Assembly: GCA_022792815.1 (NCBI GenBank)
Contig: JAAWBS010000014.1
Coordinates: forward strand, 27,853-91,852
DNA from: Hungatella sp.
Lineage (GTDB): Bacteria > Bacillota > Clostridia > Lachnospirales > Lachnospiraceae
Direction: 5' to 3'
DNA length: 64,000 nt
Of the stretch, positions 1 through 8,254 are shown in pieces. The translations under genes were made by a program, and so were the position numbers. How positions within the stretch are numbered: position 1 is the first letter of the stretch; the number at the start of each line of letters is the position of its first letter. Under the pieces are notes generated by a model. It was given only the letters and a program-made list of their open reading frames with translations. It was not told the DNA's origin and searched no databases.

Positions 1-1263
1 GTCCCTGGCGCAGACCTCGGAAGAGATCTGCTGCACTCTGGTAAGCAGCCGGTCAAACCGGTCCTTCACCACCTCCTCCGGCACCGCCCCCTCCATGGAA
101 GCCGCCGGAGTCCCGGTTCGCCTGGAGTAGATAAAGGTGAAGGCGCTGTCAAACCGCACCCGCTCTACCACATCCATGGTCTCCAGGAAATCCTCCTCAC
201 TCTCCCCGGGGAAGCCCACGATGATGTCCGTGGTCAGGGAGATATCCGGCACTGCCTCCCGGATTCTCTCTACCAGCTCTAAGTACTGTTCCTTGGTGTA
301 TCTTCGGTTCATAACCTTTAAGATCCTGGTACTTCCCGACTGGACGGGAAGATGAAGGTGATGGCAGATCTTCGTTGACTCCCTCATCACCTGAATCAAC
401 TCCTCCGACAGATCCTTGGGGTGGGAGGTCATAAACCGGATCCGGCGCAGACCCTCGATCTCCTCAATCTGACGCAGCAGCTGTGCGAAAGTGACCGGGT
501 GTTCTAAGGTCTTTCCGTAGGAGTTTACATTCTGACCCAGAAGCATGACCTCCACCACGCCTTCTGATACCAGTTTTTGCAGCTCCGCCAGGATGTCCTC
601 AGGCTGTCTGCTTCTCTCCCGGCCTCTGACGTAGGGGACGATACAGTAGCTGCAGAAATTGTTGCAGCCAAACATAATGTTGACACCGGACTTGAAAGGG
701 AATTTCCGTTCGGTGGGAAGCTCTTCCACGATCTGATCGGTGCCGTCTAAGATGTCTACGATTCGATTCTTCTGTTCCAGTCTCTGACAGATCAGTTCGG
801 CCAGCTTGAAGATGTTGTGGGTTCCGAACACGATATCCACAAACCCATAGCTCTTTTTGATCTTCCTCACCACATCCGGTTCCTGCATCATACAGCCGCA
901 CAGGGCGATGAGCATGTGAGGATTTTTCTTTTTTAAGGTGTTCAGATAGCCAAGGCGTCCGTAGACCTTCTGGTTGGCGTTCTCTCTCACGGTACAGGTG
1001 TTGTAGAGGACGAAATCCGCCTTCTCATCCTTGGCCTCCCGAAAGCCGACCTGAGTCAGGATGCCCTGGAGTTTCTCGGAATCACGGGCGTTCATCTGGC
1101 AGCCGAAGGTCTGGATGAAGGCGGTGGGGCGACATCCGTTTTTCTGTTCCAATGCCCGGACCCATTCCCGGCATTTTGCCATGAAATAATATTGGCGTGC
1201 CGGTTCTTCTGTCGGCGGATCCGAACTTATGTCAAATTTATCCAAATCAATTTCATTATACAT
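1..1263 (-). CDS. miaB: tRNA-2-methylthio-N6-dimethylallyladenosine synthase MiaB, 3' end cut by window
   Basis: Methylthiolates i6A37 in tRNAs that read UNN codons, using two 4Fe-4S clusters and SAM. 421 codons are visible from an ATG at 1263, and the frame is open to the left edge. The N-terminal UPF0004 domain carries FGCQMN (Cys55) and a CGCMMQ motif; the radical-SAM triad CNNFCSYC lies at residues 200-207, followed by the usual radical-SAM core with a LPVQSGS-type motif. The C-terminal TRAM domain would lie outside the window. There is an unusual N-terminal lead of about 45 residues before the first domain, as in other clostridial MiaB proteins. The ribosome site is weak (AAGGGG about 15 nt upstream), but a consensus promoter lies at 1347-1375, so the gene is probably transcribed on its own or heads an operon running out of the window. 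Confidence 0.95.
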   Translation of the reverse strand, partial: MYNEIDLDKFDISSDPPTEEPARQYYFMAKCREWVRALEQKNGCRPTAFIQTFGCQMNARDSEKLQGILTQVGFREAKDEKADFVLYNTCTVRENANQKVYGRLGYLNTLKKKNPHMLIALCGCMMQEPDVVRKIKKSYGFVDIVFGTHNIFKLAELICQRLEQKNRIVDILDGTDQIVEELPTERKFPFKSGVNIMFGCNNFCSYCIVPYVRGRERSRQPEDILAELQKLVSEGVVEVMLLGQNVNSYGKTLEHPVTFAQLLRQIEEIEGLRRIRFMTSHPKDLSEELIQVMRESTKICHHLHLPVQSGSTRILKVMNRRYTKEQYLELVERIREAVPDISLTTDIIVGFPGESEEDFLETMDVVERVRFDSAFTFIYSRRTGTPAASMEGAVPEEVVKDRFDRLLTRVQQISSEVCARD

Positions 1264-1346
1264 CTTTCTTAACTTTTTCCCCTTCTAATCTCCTGATATG
1301 AAAAGAAACGTTTTTTACCGTATAGCTTTCTGACGTTTCAGACGCT

Positions 1347-1375
1347 AGTATACCACAACTTAATTGAAACGACAA
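1347..1375 (-). promoter_or_regulatory. sigma-A promoter of miaB
   Basis: Minus strand -35 TTGTCG (1370-1375), a 17-nt spacer, then -10 TATACT (1347-1352). It lies about 85 nt upstream of the miaB start and is the only good promoter in the 183-nt gap. A short inverted repeat (TCTGA, 4 nt, TCAGA) follows the -10 near 1330-1343. I see no clear intrinsic terminator for the operon ending at 1447. Confidence 0.7.
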
Positions 1376-1446
1376 CATAAAATGTTTTTTAAACCTCCCC
1401 CTTAAGCTCTCCCATCTCGGCATATCCGCCAGCGCTTCTCCCGCTG

Positions 1447-2553
1447 TCAGCCCATCACCAATTTCCCTTTAGCCCACCCCAGCAGCTCATCCAGTTCTTC
1501 ATAGACCGCCCCGCCTTTTTGCGGATTCAGGGTACAGACTACCTGCCGGCAACCCTCCATCAGCGCTCTTGCCCGGCCCTTCTCCTCCTCCGTGACCCTG
1601 CCGAATGCCCTGACGCTGACGACCTCGGAGGCCAGCATGGAAGCCGCCGGATAATCCAGATCATTTTCCCACAAAATTCCGGTGGCAAAAGGGATGTCAT
1701 CCCGTTGCAGTCTGCGATACACTGCCGTCCCCGTCCCATTGCCGCCTAGGACAAACACCTCCGGCTGACCCGCCGGTCCTGGCAGCTCTAAGGCCCCTGT
1801 ACTCTCGTCAAAACACCCCTCTTCCAGGCCATAGAGCTCTGTGATATAGCTCGGCACAAAGATTTCCTCCGGTGTCCCCAGCCGAACCACCTGATCTTTT
1901 TGGATGCAGGCAATCTTGTGGGAGATCCGCCTTGCCAGATCCAACTCGTGGAGGGACATGATCACGGTGAGCCCCTTTTTCCGGGCCATGTCCTGGAGCA
2001 CAGAGAGAAATTCCAGCTTGTAGCGAATATCCAGAAAGGATGTAGGCTCGTCCAGCACAAGGACCTTAGGTTCCTGGCTGATAGCCCTCGCCAGCATAAC
2101 CCTCTGCCGCTGCCCGTCGCTGAGACGGGTAAAGTCAAGCTCTCCCAAGTCTCCCACCCCGACCAAATCCATAGCTTCCTCCACCACCTGCCGGTCATGC
2201 TTTGTCAGCAGGCCGAAAGGGCCGGTGTAAGGATATCTGCCGGTAGCCACCACCTCCCTGCTGGTCATCATCTCCGTCCTCAGGCGCTCTGTCAAAAGGA
2301 TGGCCAGGGTTCTGGCCATGTCCTGGCCTGACATGGATTCCAGATCCCTTCCCTCCAGATACACGGTTCCCCCAAGAGGCTCAAGCCGCCGAAGAATACT
2401 CTTTAAGACAGTGGTCTTGCCGGCCCCGTTGGGCCCGATGAGAGTCAGAATCTCCCCTCTGTTTAGGTCAAAATCTACGTCCCTCACCAAGGGCTTTCCG
2501 TCATATCCCACCGTCAGAGACCGCACGGCAATGGTACAGCATGTCCTTTCCAT
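1447..2553 (-). CDS. FecE/BtuD-type ABC transporter ATPase with C-terminal extra domain
   Basis: ATPase of a binding-protein-dependent importer of the iron-siderophore/heme/cobalamin class. Residues 1-250 are the ABC domain: Walker A GPNGAGKTT (40-48), a signature written LSDGQRQR, and Walker B VLVLDEPTSFLD. Residues 260-368 form an extra domain beginning with a glycine-rich GGNGTG turn after a beta strand, which looks like a small Rossmann-type fold and is absent from minimal FecE/BtuD. It is the last gene of the cobalamin-riboswitch operon: its start is 2 nt from the permease stop, with ribosome site GGAGGGAG. Cobalamin/corrinoid is the likeliest cargo given the riboswitch, but heme, cobalt-porphyrin or siderophore cannot be excluded from sequence. 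Confidence 0.88.
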   Translation of the reverse strand: MERTCCTIAVRSLTVGYDGKPLVRDVDFDLNRGEILTLIGPNGAGKTTVLKSILRRLEPLGGTVYLEGRDLESMSGQDMARTLAILLTERLRTEMMTSREVVATGRYPYTGPFGLLTKHDRQVVEEAMDLVGVGDLGELDFTRLSDGQRQRVMLARAISQEPKVLVLDEPTSFLDIRYKLEFLSVLQDMARKKGLTVIMSLHELDLARRISHKIACIQKDQVVRLGTPEEIFVPSYITELYGLEEGCFDESTGALELPGPAGQPEVFVLGGNGTGTAVYRRLQRDDIPFATGILWENDLDYPAASMLASEVVSVRAFGRVTEEEKGRARALMEGCRQVVCTLNPQKGGAVYEELDELLGWAKGKLVMG

Positions 2554-2554
2554 C

Positions 2555-3568
2555 TCACATCTCCCTCCTTCTCTTGATCATGACCAAGATGACCACCGGA
2601 GCGCCGAACACCGCCGTCACAGTGCTGATGCTCAGCTCCCTAGGCGCCAGAAGGAGCCTGGACAAAAGATCGCACAGCAGGCAGAAAACTCCTCCTCCCA
2701 GCACACAGGCCGGGATCATAACTATAGGCCGAACCGTCCCCAGCAAGCATTTTACCAGATGGGGAACCGCGATTCCCACAAACGACACCGGACCGGCAAA
2801 AGCGGTGACACAGGCTGATAGGATACTGGACAGTCCCACCAATACAGCCCGAAACTGTCTCACGTCCAACCCCATATTCCCTGCATAAGTCTCGCCCAGG
2901 CTGTAGGCGCCTATGGGCTTGGACAGCAGAAACACCAAGAGAAATGAGATCCCCGACACCGCAGCCATCACCGCCACATGGTCCCAGCCGATTCCGGAAA
3001 AACTGCCCTTGGACCAGTTGTGCAGGTTTACAATATCCGCATCGTCAGCAAAAGCCACCACAAAATCTGTGATGGCAGAACAGATATACCCAATCATCAC
3101 CCCGCTTACGATCAACATGGACATAGCATCCACAATTCTGGACATCCACATGACGATCCCCATAGACAAAAGCGCACCCAAAAACGCGGCCCCGATCATG
3201 GCACCAAACCCGGCCGCCCGGCCGCTTCCAAGGCAGACCACCATCACCAAAGCCACGAAAAGCCTGGCGCCGGAGGATATCCCCAGAGTGAAGGGACCGG
3301 CAATGGGATTGTGGAAAAAGGTCTGCAGAAGATACCCGGAGAGGGCCAGGCTTCCTCCCAAAATCATGGCTGCCAGAGCCCGGGGAAGCCGGATCTCACT
3401 GACGATATCCCGAAAAACCGTATCTGCCCCTCTCCCTCTTACAATGGAGCATACCTCCCTGAGAGGGATGTCTACACTCCCGATGCAGACATTGGCCATG
3501 AGGAACAAAAGATTCAGACTAAACAGGCCAGCCAGTGCCAGCCTGCAGCGTTTCTTTTCATATCCCAT
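2555..3568 (-). CDS. FecCD/BtuC-family ABC permease
   Basis: Inner-membrane permease of the same importer. The 337 residues match the usual FecCD length, with about ten hydrophobic segments. It shows the family hallmark around LPRALAAMILGGSLALSG and the conserved region FVGIAVPHLVK near the C-terminus that contacts the ATPase. The ATG at 3568 has ribosome site AAAGGAG. It sits 13 nt after the binding-protein gene and directly before the ATPase, so a homodimeric permease with that ATPase is expected. Confidence 0.92.
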   Translation of the reverse strand: MGYEKKRCRLALAGLFSLNLLFLMANVCIGSVDIPLREVCSIVRGRGADTVFRDIVSEIRLPRALAAMILGGSLALSGYLLQTFFHNPIAGPFTLGISSGARLFVALVMVVCLGSGRAAGFGAMIGAAFLGALLSMGIVMWMSRIVDAMSMLIVSGVMIGYICSAITDFVVAFADDADIVNLHNWSKGSFSGIGWDHVAVMAAVSGISFLLVFLLSKPIGAYSLGETYAGNMGLDVRQFRAVLVGLSSILSACVTAFAGPVSFVGIAVPHLVKCLLGTVRPIVMIPACVLGGGVFCLLCDLLSRLLLAPRELSISTVTAVFGAPVVILVMIKRRREM

Positions 3569-3581
3569 TGAGACTCCTTTC

Positions 3582-4730
3582 CTATGTAAGAGGGTAGAAA
3601 TAGACCAATTCCTCCCCCTTCTGTGTCAGAATCTTATGGAGATCAGAGATGATCACCCCCAGCTCCATGGAAGACTGATACAAATTTTTAGCGGTGCAGT
3701 ACACATTTCCCTCCTGAACCGCTCGGAAATTTCCAAGCAATCTGTTTTTCTCCAACAGCTCCTCCAGAGAACCCAGTTCACTGTCCACGGCGCTGTTGTA
3801 GATGAGGTAATCCGCCTCTTTTGCCGTCTGATAGAACTCTTCCATCTGCACCGTCATGGAAGATCCCCCGCTTTCCTTTCCGCTACCGCCAGGCGCCAGA
3901 TAGGTTCCCCCTGCCAGCCGGATCATCTTCGCGAGATAGTCGGATGGTTTGCGCACATTGACGGCTCCGCCTCCGGTCACATAAAAAAACGCCACGCTCT
4001 TTCCGCTTTTTGTGCCCGTTGCCTCCACTGTCTGGAAGGCTTCCTCCTGGACGCGAAATGCCTCCATAGCCTTCTCCTCGTTTCCTGTCAAAAGCCCGTA
4101 GCATTTCACCCACTCAGTCCGCCCCAGAGGCTCCTCCTCATAGCTGGAATGGTCCACCAGAACCGGGATCTCAAAGCGCTCCAGCTGCTCCTTCACCTCA
4201 GGCGAGTGGTAGATCATGGTATTTTCCACCGCAAGACCGCAGTGCTCTGCCAAGATCCGCTCATAATCCGGAGCGCTGTAATTGCCGGCATAGAGGATCT
4301 CCCCTTCATCCATGGCTCTCCTGGCCTCCTCGATGTACCATCCGTCCGGTTTTGTGCCGGAAAACCGGATAGAGGCCAGACTGTCCATGGCCACAAACAT
4401 GTCCATGACAGCAGAGGCCACCAAGTAGATGTTTTCGACGGGCTGCCTCAAAGAGACGATATCAGGCTTTAACCCTCCTGGAACCGGGGCCCCCTCGGGG
4501 ATGATCAGAAACCGATCCTCATCCTCTTCTATGGTGAGCAGGGCGTATCCTCCCTCATAGTAATCCACGGAAAACTGTTTGGCATAGGCAAGATCCATGC
4601 TGTGGGTATAGGTGAGCTCCGGGCTGATCTTCCTAGCCTCCTCTTTCCCCTGTCGGCCTTTTGCCTGACAGGACACCAGAAAGAGAATTGCCAGAAAACA
4701 CAACCCTGGCCATGCAATTTTCCTCCTCAC
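3582..4730 (-). CDS. Lipoprotein substrate-binding protein of the cobalamin-regulated importer
   Basis: Class III periplasmic-binding-type protein (FhuD/BtuF/IsdE fold by context and length, 382 aa). The N-terminus is a lipoprotein signal with lipobox LVSC (Cys near residue 21), so it is tethered to the outer face of the membrane. It starts with GTG at 4730, overlapping the preceding stop as GTGA, with GAGGAGG upstream; translation is probably coupled. Its cargo cannot be read from sequence. The cobalamin riboswitch and the chelatase upstream favour a corrinoid, cobalt-tetrapyrrole or heme-like ligand over a siderophore. Confidence 0.85.
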   Translation of the reverse strand: MRRKIAWPGLCFLAILFLVSCQAKGRQGKEEARKISPELTYTHSMDLAYAKQFSVDYYEGGYALLTIEEDEDRFLIIPEGAPVPGGLKPDIVSLRQPVENIYLVASAVMDMFVAMDSLASIRFSGTKPDGWYIEEARRAMDEGEILYAGNYSAPDYERILAEHCGLAVENTMIYHSPEVKEQLERFEIPVLVDHSSYEEEPLGRTEWVKCYGLLTGNEEKAMEAFRVQEEAFQTVEATGTKSGKSVAFFYVTGGGAVNVRKPSDYLAKMIRLAGGTYLAPGGSGKESGGSSMTVQMEEFYQTAKEADYLIYNSAVDSELGSLEELLEKNRLLGNFRAVQEGNVYCTAKNLYQSSMELGVIISDLHKILTQKGEELVYFYPLT

Positions 4731-5791
4731 AGGTCAGCCCCTCCTCTTTTTTTCTTTCTTCGAAGCAGGTGACCTCCCACTGCCATTGCCGCCACCGCTG
4801 CTCCTCGAGCCCACGGTCCCCAGCCCACAAAATCTGTATTCGACTCCCGTGTTATCTCTGCCGTCGAATCCTCCGAAATCGCCGCCGCAGAGTCCAAATG
4901 AAAGGTAAGCTGGTATTCCACCTCGTGAGGAGTGCTCATTGCTATGGTGTCCCCGATCACAATCATAGGCCGGTCAAACACCACCACCGGAATCTCAAAG
5001 ACAGAGAAGTCCTCCCCTTGCACCGGAAGGTAGGTTTCCTCCCCTACCCTGACGTAATCATAGTTGGGGCTCGTAAAGACGAGCCTGGCCCAGGACTTCC
5101 CCTCCTTTACGGTGAGAACTGTCGGGGAGACCACCTTCGTTCTCCCCGTTCCTCCAAAAAAGTCAAGCTCAATGGAGTATTCTCCGTCCAAAAGAGCGGT
5201 GTCCGCCGGCTGATCCCCTTCTCCGGCCGTCTCCTCTTCCTCTCCGGACTGTGCCATGGCCGAAATCCTCTTCTCTCTTTCGTCCCTTTTCAGCTGCTCA
5301 TAATCCGGCAGAGGTACCAGCACTGCCTCCCTAGGCAGACTCTCCGCCCGAAACAGGATCTGCCTGTCATACCACTTCTCCTTTTTTTTACTAAAAGCCG
5401 CACAGGCCATGGGCTGATCCAGAGCCTCCACGGGAACCGTGTAGGTGTATCTGCCGTCCTCTCCCTCCTCATATCCGATATAGTCAGACTCCTCTGCCGC
5501 TGCCTCCTTGGTGCCCATAAACAGCGCCAAGTATCCGGTTCCGCTCAAAGTGAGATCCGCCGTCATCACATGATCCTCCACGGTCAGATAAGCCTCCTCC
5601 ACCCGGAACATAGAGGAGCTGGACTCCACACTCACCTGGTAGACACCGTCCTCCACATCCGTGCCATAGATGGGACTCATCCCCTCCACTCCCACCCTGT
5701 CGGCCTTCACCTGCTCGTCATCGGAAGCCGTCTGCCCGTAAGAAACCGCAGAGACCAGCAAAACCCAAAGGAGTACTCTCATCCGGATCAC
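4727..5791 (-). CDS. Surface protein with two related beta-rich (NEAT-like) domains and a C-terminal membrane anchor
   Basis: 354 aa with an N-terminal signal peptide. Two internal repeats, about residues 45-155 and 190-300, share the pattern GxYxxxxE, a central valine-rich strand (LTVEDH / LTVKEGK), then a Pro-Val strand and a D(Q/R)PM turn. This organisation resembles NEAT-type heme/hemoprotein-binding domains, but the classical YxxxY heme ligand pair is not clear. The protein ends in a short hydrophobic stretch followed by RRKKKR, so it is anchored to the membrane with its domains outside; no LPXTG motif is seen. Start: GTG at 5791 with GGAGG 6 nt upstream, overlapping the chelatase stop as GTGA. 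The likely role is to capture a ligand and hand it to the lipoprotein encoded next. Confidence 0.6.
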   Translation of the reverse strand: MIRMRVLLWVLLVSAVSYGQTASDDEQVKADRVGVEGMSPIYGTDVEDGVYQVSVESSSSMFRVEEAYLTVEDHVMTADLTLSGTGYLALFMGTKEAAAEESDYIGYEEGEDGRYTYTVPVEALDQPMACAAFSKKKEKWYDRQILFRAESLPREAVLVPLPDYEQLKRDEREKRISAMAQSGEEEETAGEGDQPADTALLDGEYSIELDFFGGTGRTKVVSPTVLTVKEGKSWARLVFTSPNYDYVRVGEETYLPVQGEDFSVFEIPVVVFDRPMIVIGDTIAMSTPHEVEYQLTFHLDSAAAISEDSTAEITRESNTDFVGWGPWARGAAVAAMAVGGHLLRRKKKRGGADL

Positions 5792-6801
5792 CGAAGACCT
5801 CCCACGGCCTCCAGAACATGGTCTACATAGATATCCCGGATCGCCTCTGACTGTCCCAGACCCTCAAGGACGCACTCCACCTCATAGCCTTTTTGGGTGA
5901 GTACCGTCTTCCAGGAATCCTCCTCATCACCTGCCATATCATTGTTGGCGTGATCCCCGGCCACCACCATGAGAGGTTTGAGAACCACCTTCTTGTAGGT
6001 GCCCTTTTCCTCCAACGCGCGGGCCACGTCATCCAGTGCCGGCTCTGCCTCCACCGTGCCTACATAGTAATGGTCGAATCCCTCCTCTGCGAGGGTGGTC
6101 TGCATCCTCTCATACACCTGATTGGACCTGGCCTCTGTCCCGTGTCCCATAAACACTATGGCCGTCTCCCCATCGTCAAAGGATCGGGTATCCGCCGTGA
6201 TGGCCTCTGCCACTGCCTTAAAATCTTCTTCTCCGGTCAGAAGCGGAGCTCCCACTAAGATCTGGTCAAAGAGATCTCTGTACTCCTCCAACTCTGCCAT
6301 CACATCCTGGTACTCAAACCCGTCCATCAGGTGGGTGGGCTGGATCACCAGATTTTTGATCCCGTCGGCTGCTGCTCTATCCAGAGCCTCAGTCACATTG
6401 TCGATCTCAAGGCCATCCCGCTTTTTTAAGATGTCGATGATGGTCTGGGCCGTAAATGCCCTGCGCACCTCATACTGGGGACAAGCCCGGGCGATGGCTT
6501 CCTCCACTGCTCCGATCGTAACGTCCCGGCTGTCATTGTAGCTGGTTCCAAAGCTCACCACAAGGATGGCGGTATCTGATATGTTCTGATGCTCTTCCAT
6601 AGTACTCTCCTTTGTCTTCTTCCCTGACACCTGGGACGGCCCTTTCTCCTCTGGTTGTGTTACGGTGTCCCTGGATGTCTCCCGGCCCAAATCGCCGGCC
6701 CCGGCGCTCTGTTCCACGTCTACCTTCCCGCAACCCTGGCAGGCAGTCAGAACTGCCGCCGCCAATGCCGCTACCAGTAATGCGGATGCTCTTCTCTTCA
6801 T
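5788..6801 (-). CDS. cbiK: Exported lipoprotein CbiK-like cobaltochelatase
   Basis: 337 aa. The core (about residues 70-335) matches class II sirohydrochlorin cobaltochelatase CbiK: LVVSFGTSYNDSR near its start, the catalytic histidine in VFMGHGTEA, a glutamate in VEAEP, and the metal-ligand histidine in AGDHANNDMAG. CbiK normally inserts Co2+ into sirohydrochlorin in the cytoplasm. Here the first 24 residues are a lipoprotein signal (lipobox LTAC), followed by a charged linker, so the enzyme should sit outside the membrane. The ATG at 6801 was chosen over one at 6837 because it follows GAGGAGG and starts the signal peptide directly. It is the first gene after the riboswitch. Periplasmic CbiK is known in Desulfovibrio; here it is tied to an importer and a NEAT-like protein. 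Confidence 0.85.
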   Translation of the reverse strand: MKRRASALLVAALAAAVLTACQGCGKVDVEQSAGAGDLGRETSRDTVTQPEEKGPSQVSGKKTKESTMEEHQNISDTAILVVSFGTSYNDSRDVTIGAVEEAIARACPQYEVRRAFTAQTIIDILKKRDGLEIDNVTEALDRAAADGIKNLVIQPTHLMDGFEYQDVMAELEEYRDLFDQILVGAPLLTGEEDFKAVAEAITADTRSFDDGETAIVFMGHGTEARSNQVYERMQTTLAEEGFDHYYVGTVEAEPALDDVARALEEKGTYKKVVLKPLMVVAGDHANNDMAGDEEDSWKTVLTQKGYEVECVLEGLGQSEAIRDIYVDHVLEAVGGLR

Positions 6802-6886
6802 GTTGCTTCCTCCTCGTATGATTTGATGGATTGCCAAGGTCTGCGGCCCCGGCTTCTGCCATACGCCTCCAGGAAAATCTCAACAC

Positions 6887-6914
6887 GAAAAAAGGTTCCT
6901 TAATTAGGAACCTT
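6887..6914 (-). terminator. Riboswitch expression platform: intrinsic terminator
   Basis: On the minus strand a perfect hairpin with arms AGGTTCCT and AGGAACCT is followed by six T. It lies about 90 nt downstream of the cobalamin aptamer and about 85 nt upstream of the cbiK start. This is the layout of a transcription-attenuating OFF switch, so the operon should be shut when cobalamin is plentiful. Confidence 0.88.
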
Positions 6915-7000
6915 CCCGCATACGACAACGCAAAGCTTTCTGATCAAAGAAAAACTGCATCATCATTATTGGTACACTTTCACAGGAAGCGCCAACATAA

Positions 7001-7165
7001 CAGGCCAAGCAGGTTTCCTGGCTTACGGCTCCTTGCTCTCCTGCGCCTTCTCATGCTTAGCATAATGGCATTCTGCAGGATCGCTCCCCGCTCACAGTGA
7101 CCGGATCGCCCGGGACTTTCACCCGGTTCTCTTTTACCCGACTTCGTAAAGCCGGCACTTGACCA
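7001..7165 (-). ncRNA. Cobalamin (B12) riboswitch aptamer
   Basis: Minus strand shows the class I cobalamin aptamer landmarks in order: AAGAGAACCGGGTGAAAGTC, then a GCGATCCGGTCACTGTGA core, a GGGGAGCGATCC segment, and the 3' B12 box GCCAGGAAACCTGC (forward 7004-7023). Terminator and leader spacing match a transcription-control riboswitch. The remainder of the 434-nt gap 6802-7235 is leader, terminator and promoter; I see no additional gene in it. Confidence 0.95.
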
Positions 7166-7194
7166 TCTATGAAATTTTGGTTGATACCCTATTT

Positions 7195-7223
7195 ATTGTA
7201 AAGGGAATCTACAGAAATGTCAA
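7195..7223 (-). promoter_or_regulatory. sigma-A promoter of the cobalamin-controlled operon
   Basis: Minus strand -35 TTGACA (7218-7223), 17-nt spacer, -10 TACAAT (7195-7200). Transcription would start near 7188, just before the riboswitch. The -35 lies only 13 nt below the stop codon of the serine hydrolase, and no terminator separates the peptide operon from it, so some read-through into the riboswitch is possible. Confidence 0.8.
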
Positions 7224-7235
7224 TTGCTTTGTTCT

Positions 7236-8177
7236 TTACAGATACGGCACAATATTCTCCCACACGCAGTCGCTGATGCCGCCTGCGTCAAACTCATGGC
7301 CGGTGACGGCGACGCAGGCATCCTGCTCGGGCAGCACGAAGATCCGCTGTCCGCCGTAGCCGTTGCCGCAGTAGGCATTGTCCCTGGCACATCTCCAGAA
7401 GAAGTATCCATACCCGGCACAGCTGTCCGGATGCTGAACCTTCCCCTCGATCTTATTGGAGATTAAGTTGGAGGTGGCCTCCTTTACCCAGGCGGCGCTA
7501 ACCAGCTGCTTTCCGTTCCACTCTCCCAGATTCAGGCACAGCTGGCCGAACTTAGACAGCTCCTCGGTGGACAGATGGAGGCCACCGCATCCTAAGGTGT
7601 AGCCCTTTACCGACTCAAACCACTGAGGGTTCTTGATCCCTAATGGGGTGAAGAGTCTTGGCTTCAGCCAGTCCGTCAGCTTCTGGCCTGTCCGGTCCTG
7701 GATGATCACGGCGGTCAGATAGGGGCCGAAATTGTTATACTTCCAGTATGTACCCGGTTTGTACGGCACGTCAAACTCTAAGGCATACTGGACCCAGTCA
7801 TCATTCTCGATGGCATCTCGGACGGGCTTGTCATCATCCTTGGAATATCCCTGAAGGATGAAATGATCGTGGCCTGTGGCCATCATAATCATATCCCGGA
7901 TGGTCATAGCCATGAGATTCTCCGACGGGTGAGCCGGCAGCTTCTCGCGAAAGATCTCCGACGGCTTTTCGTCCAGACGAAGGATCCCCTCGTCGATGGC
8001 CATACCGATGGCGATGCTTAAGACACTCTTGCTGACCGAGTGAATGTCGTCTCTCCGGTTCTCCCGCCAGTCAAAGGTTCCGATGATCTTATTATGCTGC
8101 CGCACCACCACATGATACAGATTTAACTTCTTTTGGATCGTGCCCCGCACAAATCTCTCCATTGGCAGTTGATTCAT
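7236..8177 (-). CDS. Cytoplasmic serine hydrolase, beta-lactamase/penicillin-binding fold
   Basis: 313 aa. Class C beta-lactamase-like (AmpC/EstB/D-aminopeptidase) fold. The nucleophile and general base are in the SxxK motif SVSK (about residues 48-51), and a Y-x-N element occurs as KYNN (about 127-130). There is no signal peptide, so it should act inside the cell. The ATG at 8177 was chosen over an upstream in-frame start (8294) because AGAAAGGA lies before it and the longer frame overlaps oppF. It closes the peptide-importer operon, so hydrolysis of imported peptides, D-amino-acid peptides or amides is a reasonable inference; the substrate is unknown. Confidence 0.75.
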   Translation of the reverse strand: MNQLPMERFVRGTIQKKLNLYHVVVRQHNKIIGTFDWRENRRDDIHSVSKSVLSIAIGMAIDEGILRLDEKPSEIFREKLPAHPSENLMAMTIRDMIMMATGHDHFILQGYSKDDDKPVRDAIENDDWVQYALEFDVPYKPGTYWKYNNFGPYLTAVIIQDRTGQKLTDWLKPRLFTPLGIKNPQWFESVKGYTLGCGGLHLSTEELSKFGQLCLNLGEWNGKQLVSAAWVKEATSNLISNKIEGKVQHPDSCAGYGYFFWRCARDNAYCGNGYGGQRIFVLPEQDACVAVTGHEFDAGGISDCVWENIVPYL

Positions 8178-8254
8178 GATTGTTTTTCCTTTCTGCTTTT
8201 TTATTCTCATGTCCAGAGGACCTGCAGAAACCGACCGGCTCCGCCTCGGCCCTC

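Noticed and set aside
2913..4472. Large plus-strand open frame of 519 codons
   Set aside because: It lies opposite the permease and binding-protein genes, has no ribosome site and no recognisable domain; an antisense artefact of GC-rich sequence.
4661..5830. Plus-strand frame of 389 codons
   Set aside because: Opposite the NEAT-like protein gene, with arginine-, proline- and histidine-rich composition typical of a reverse-strand shadow.
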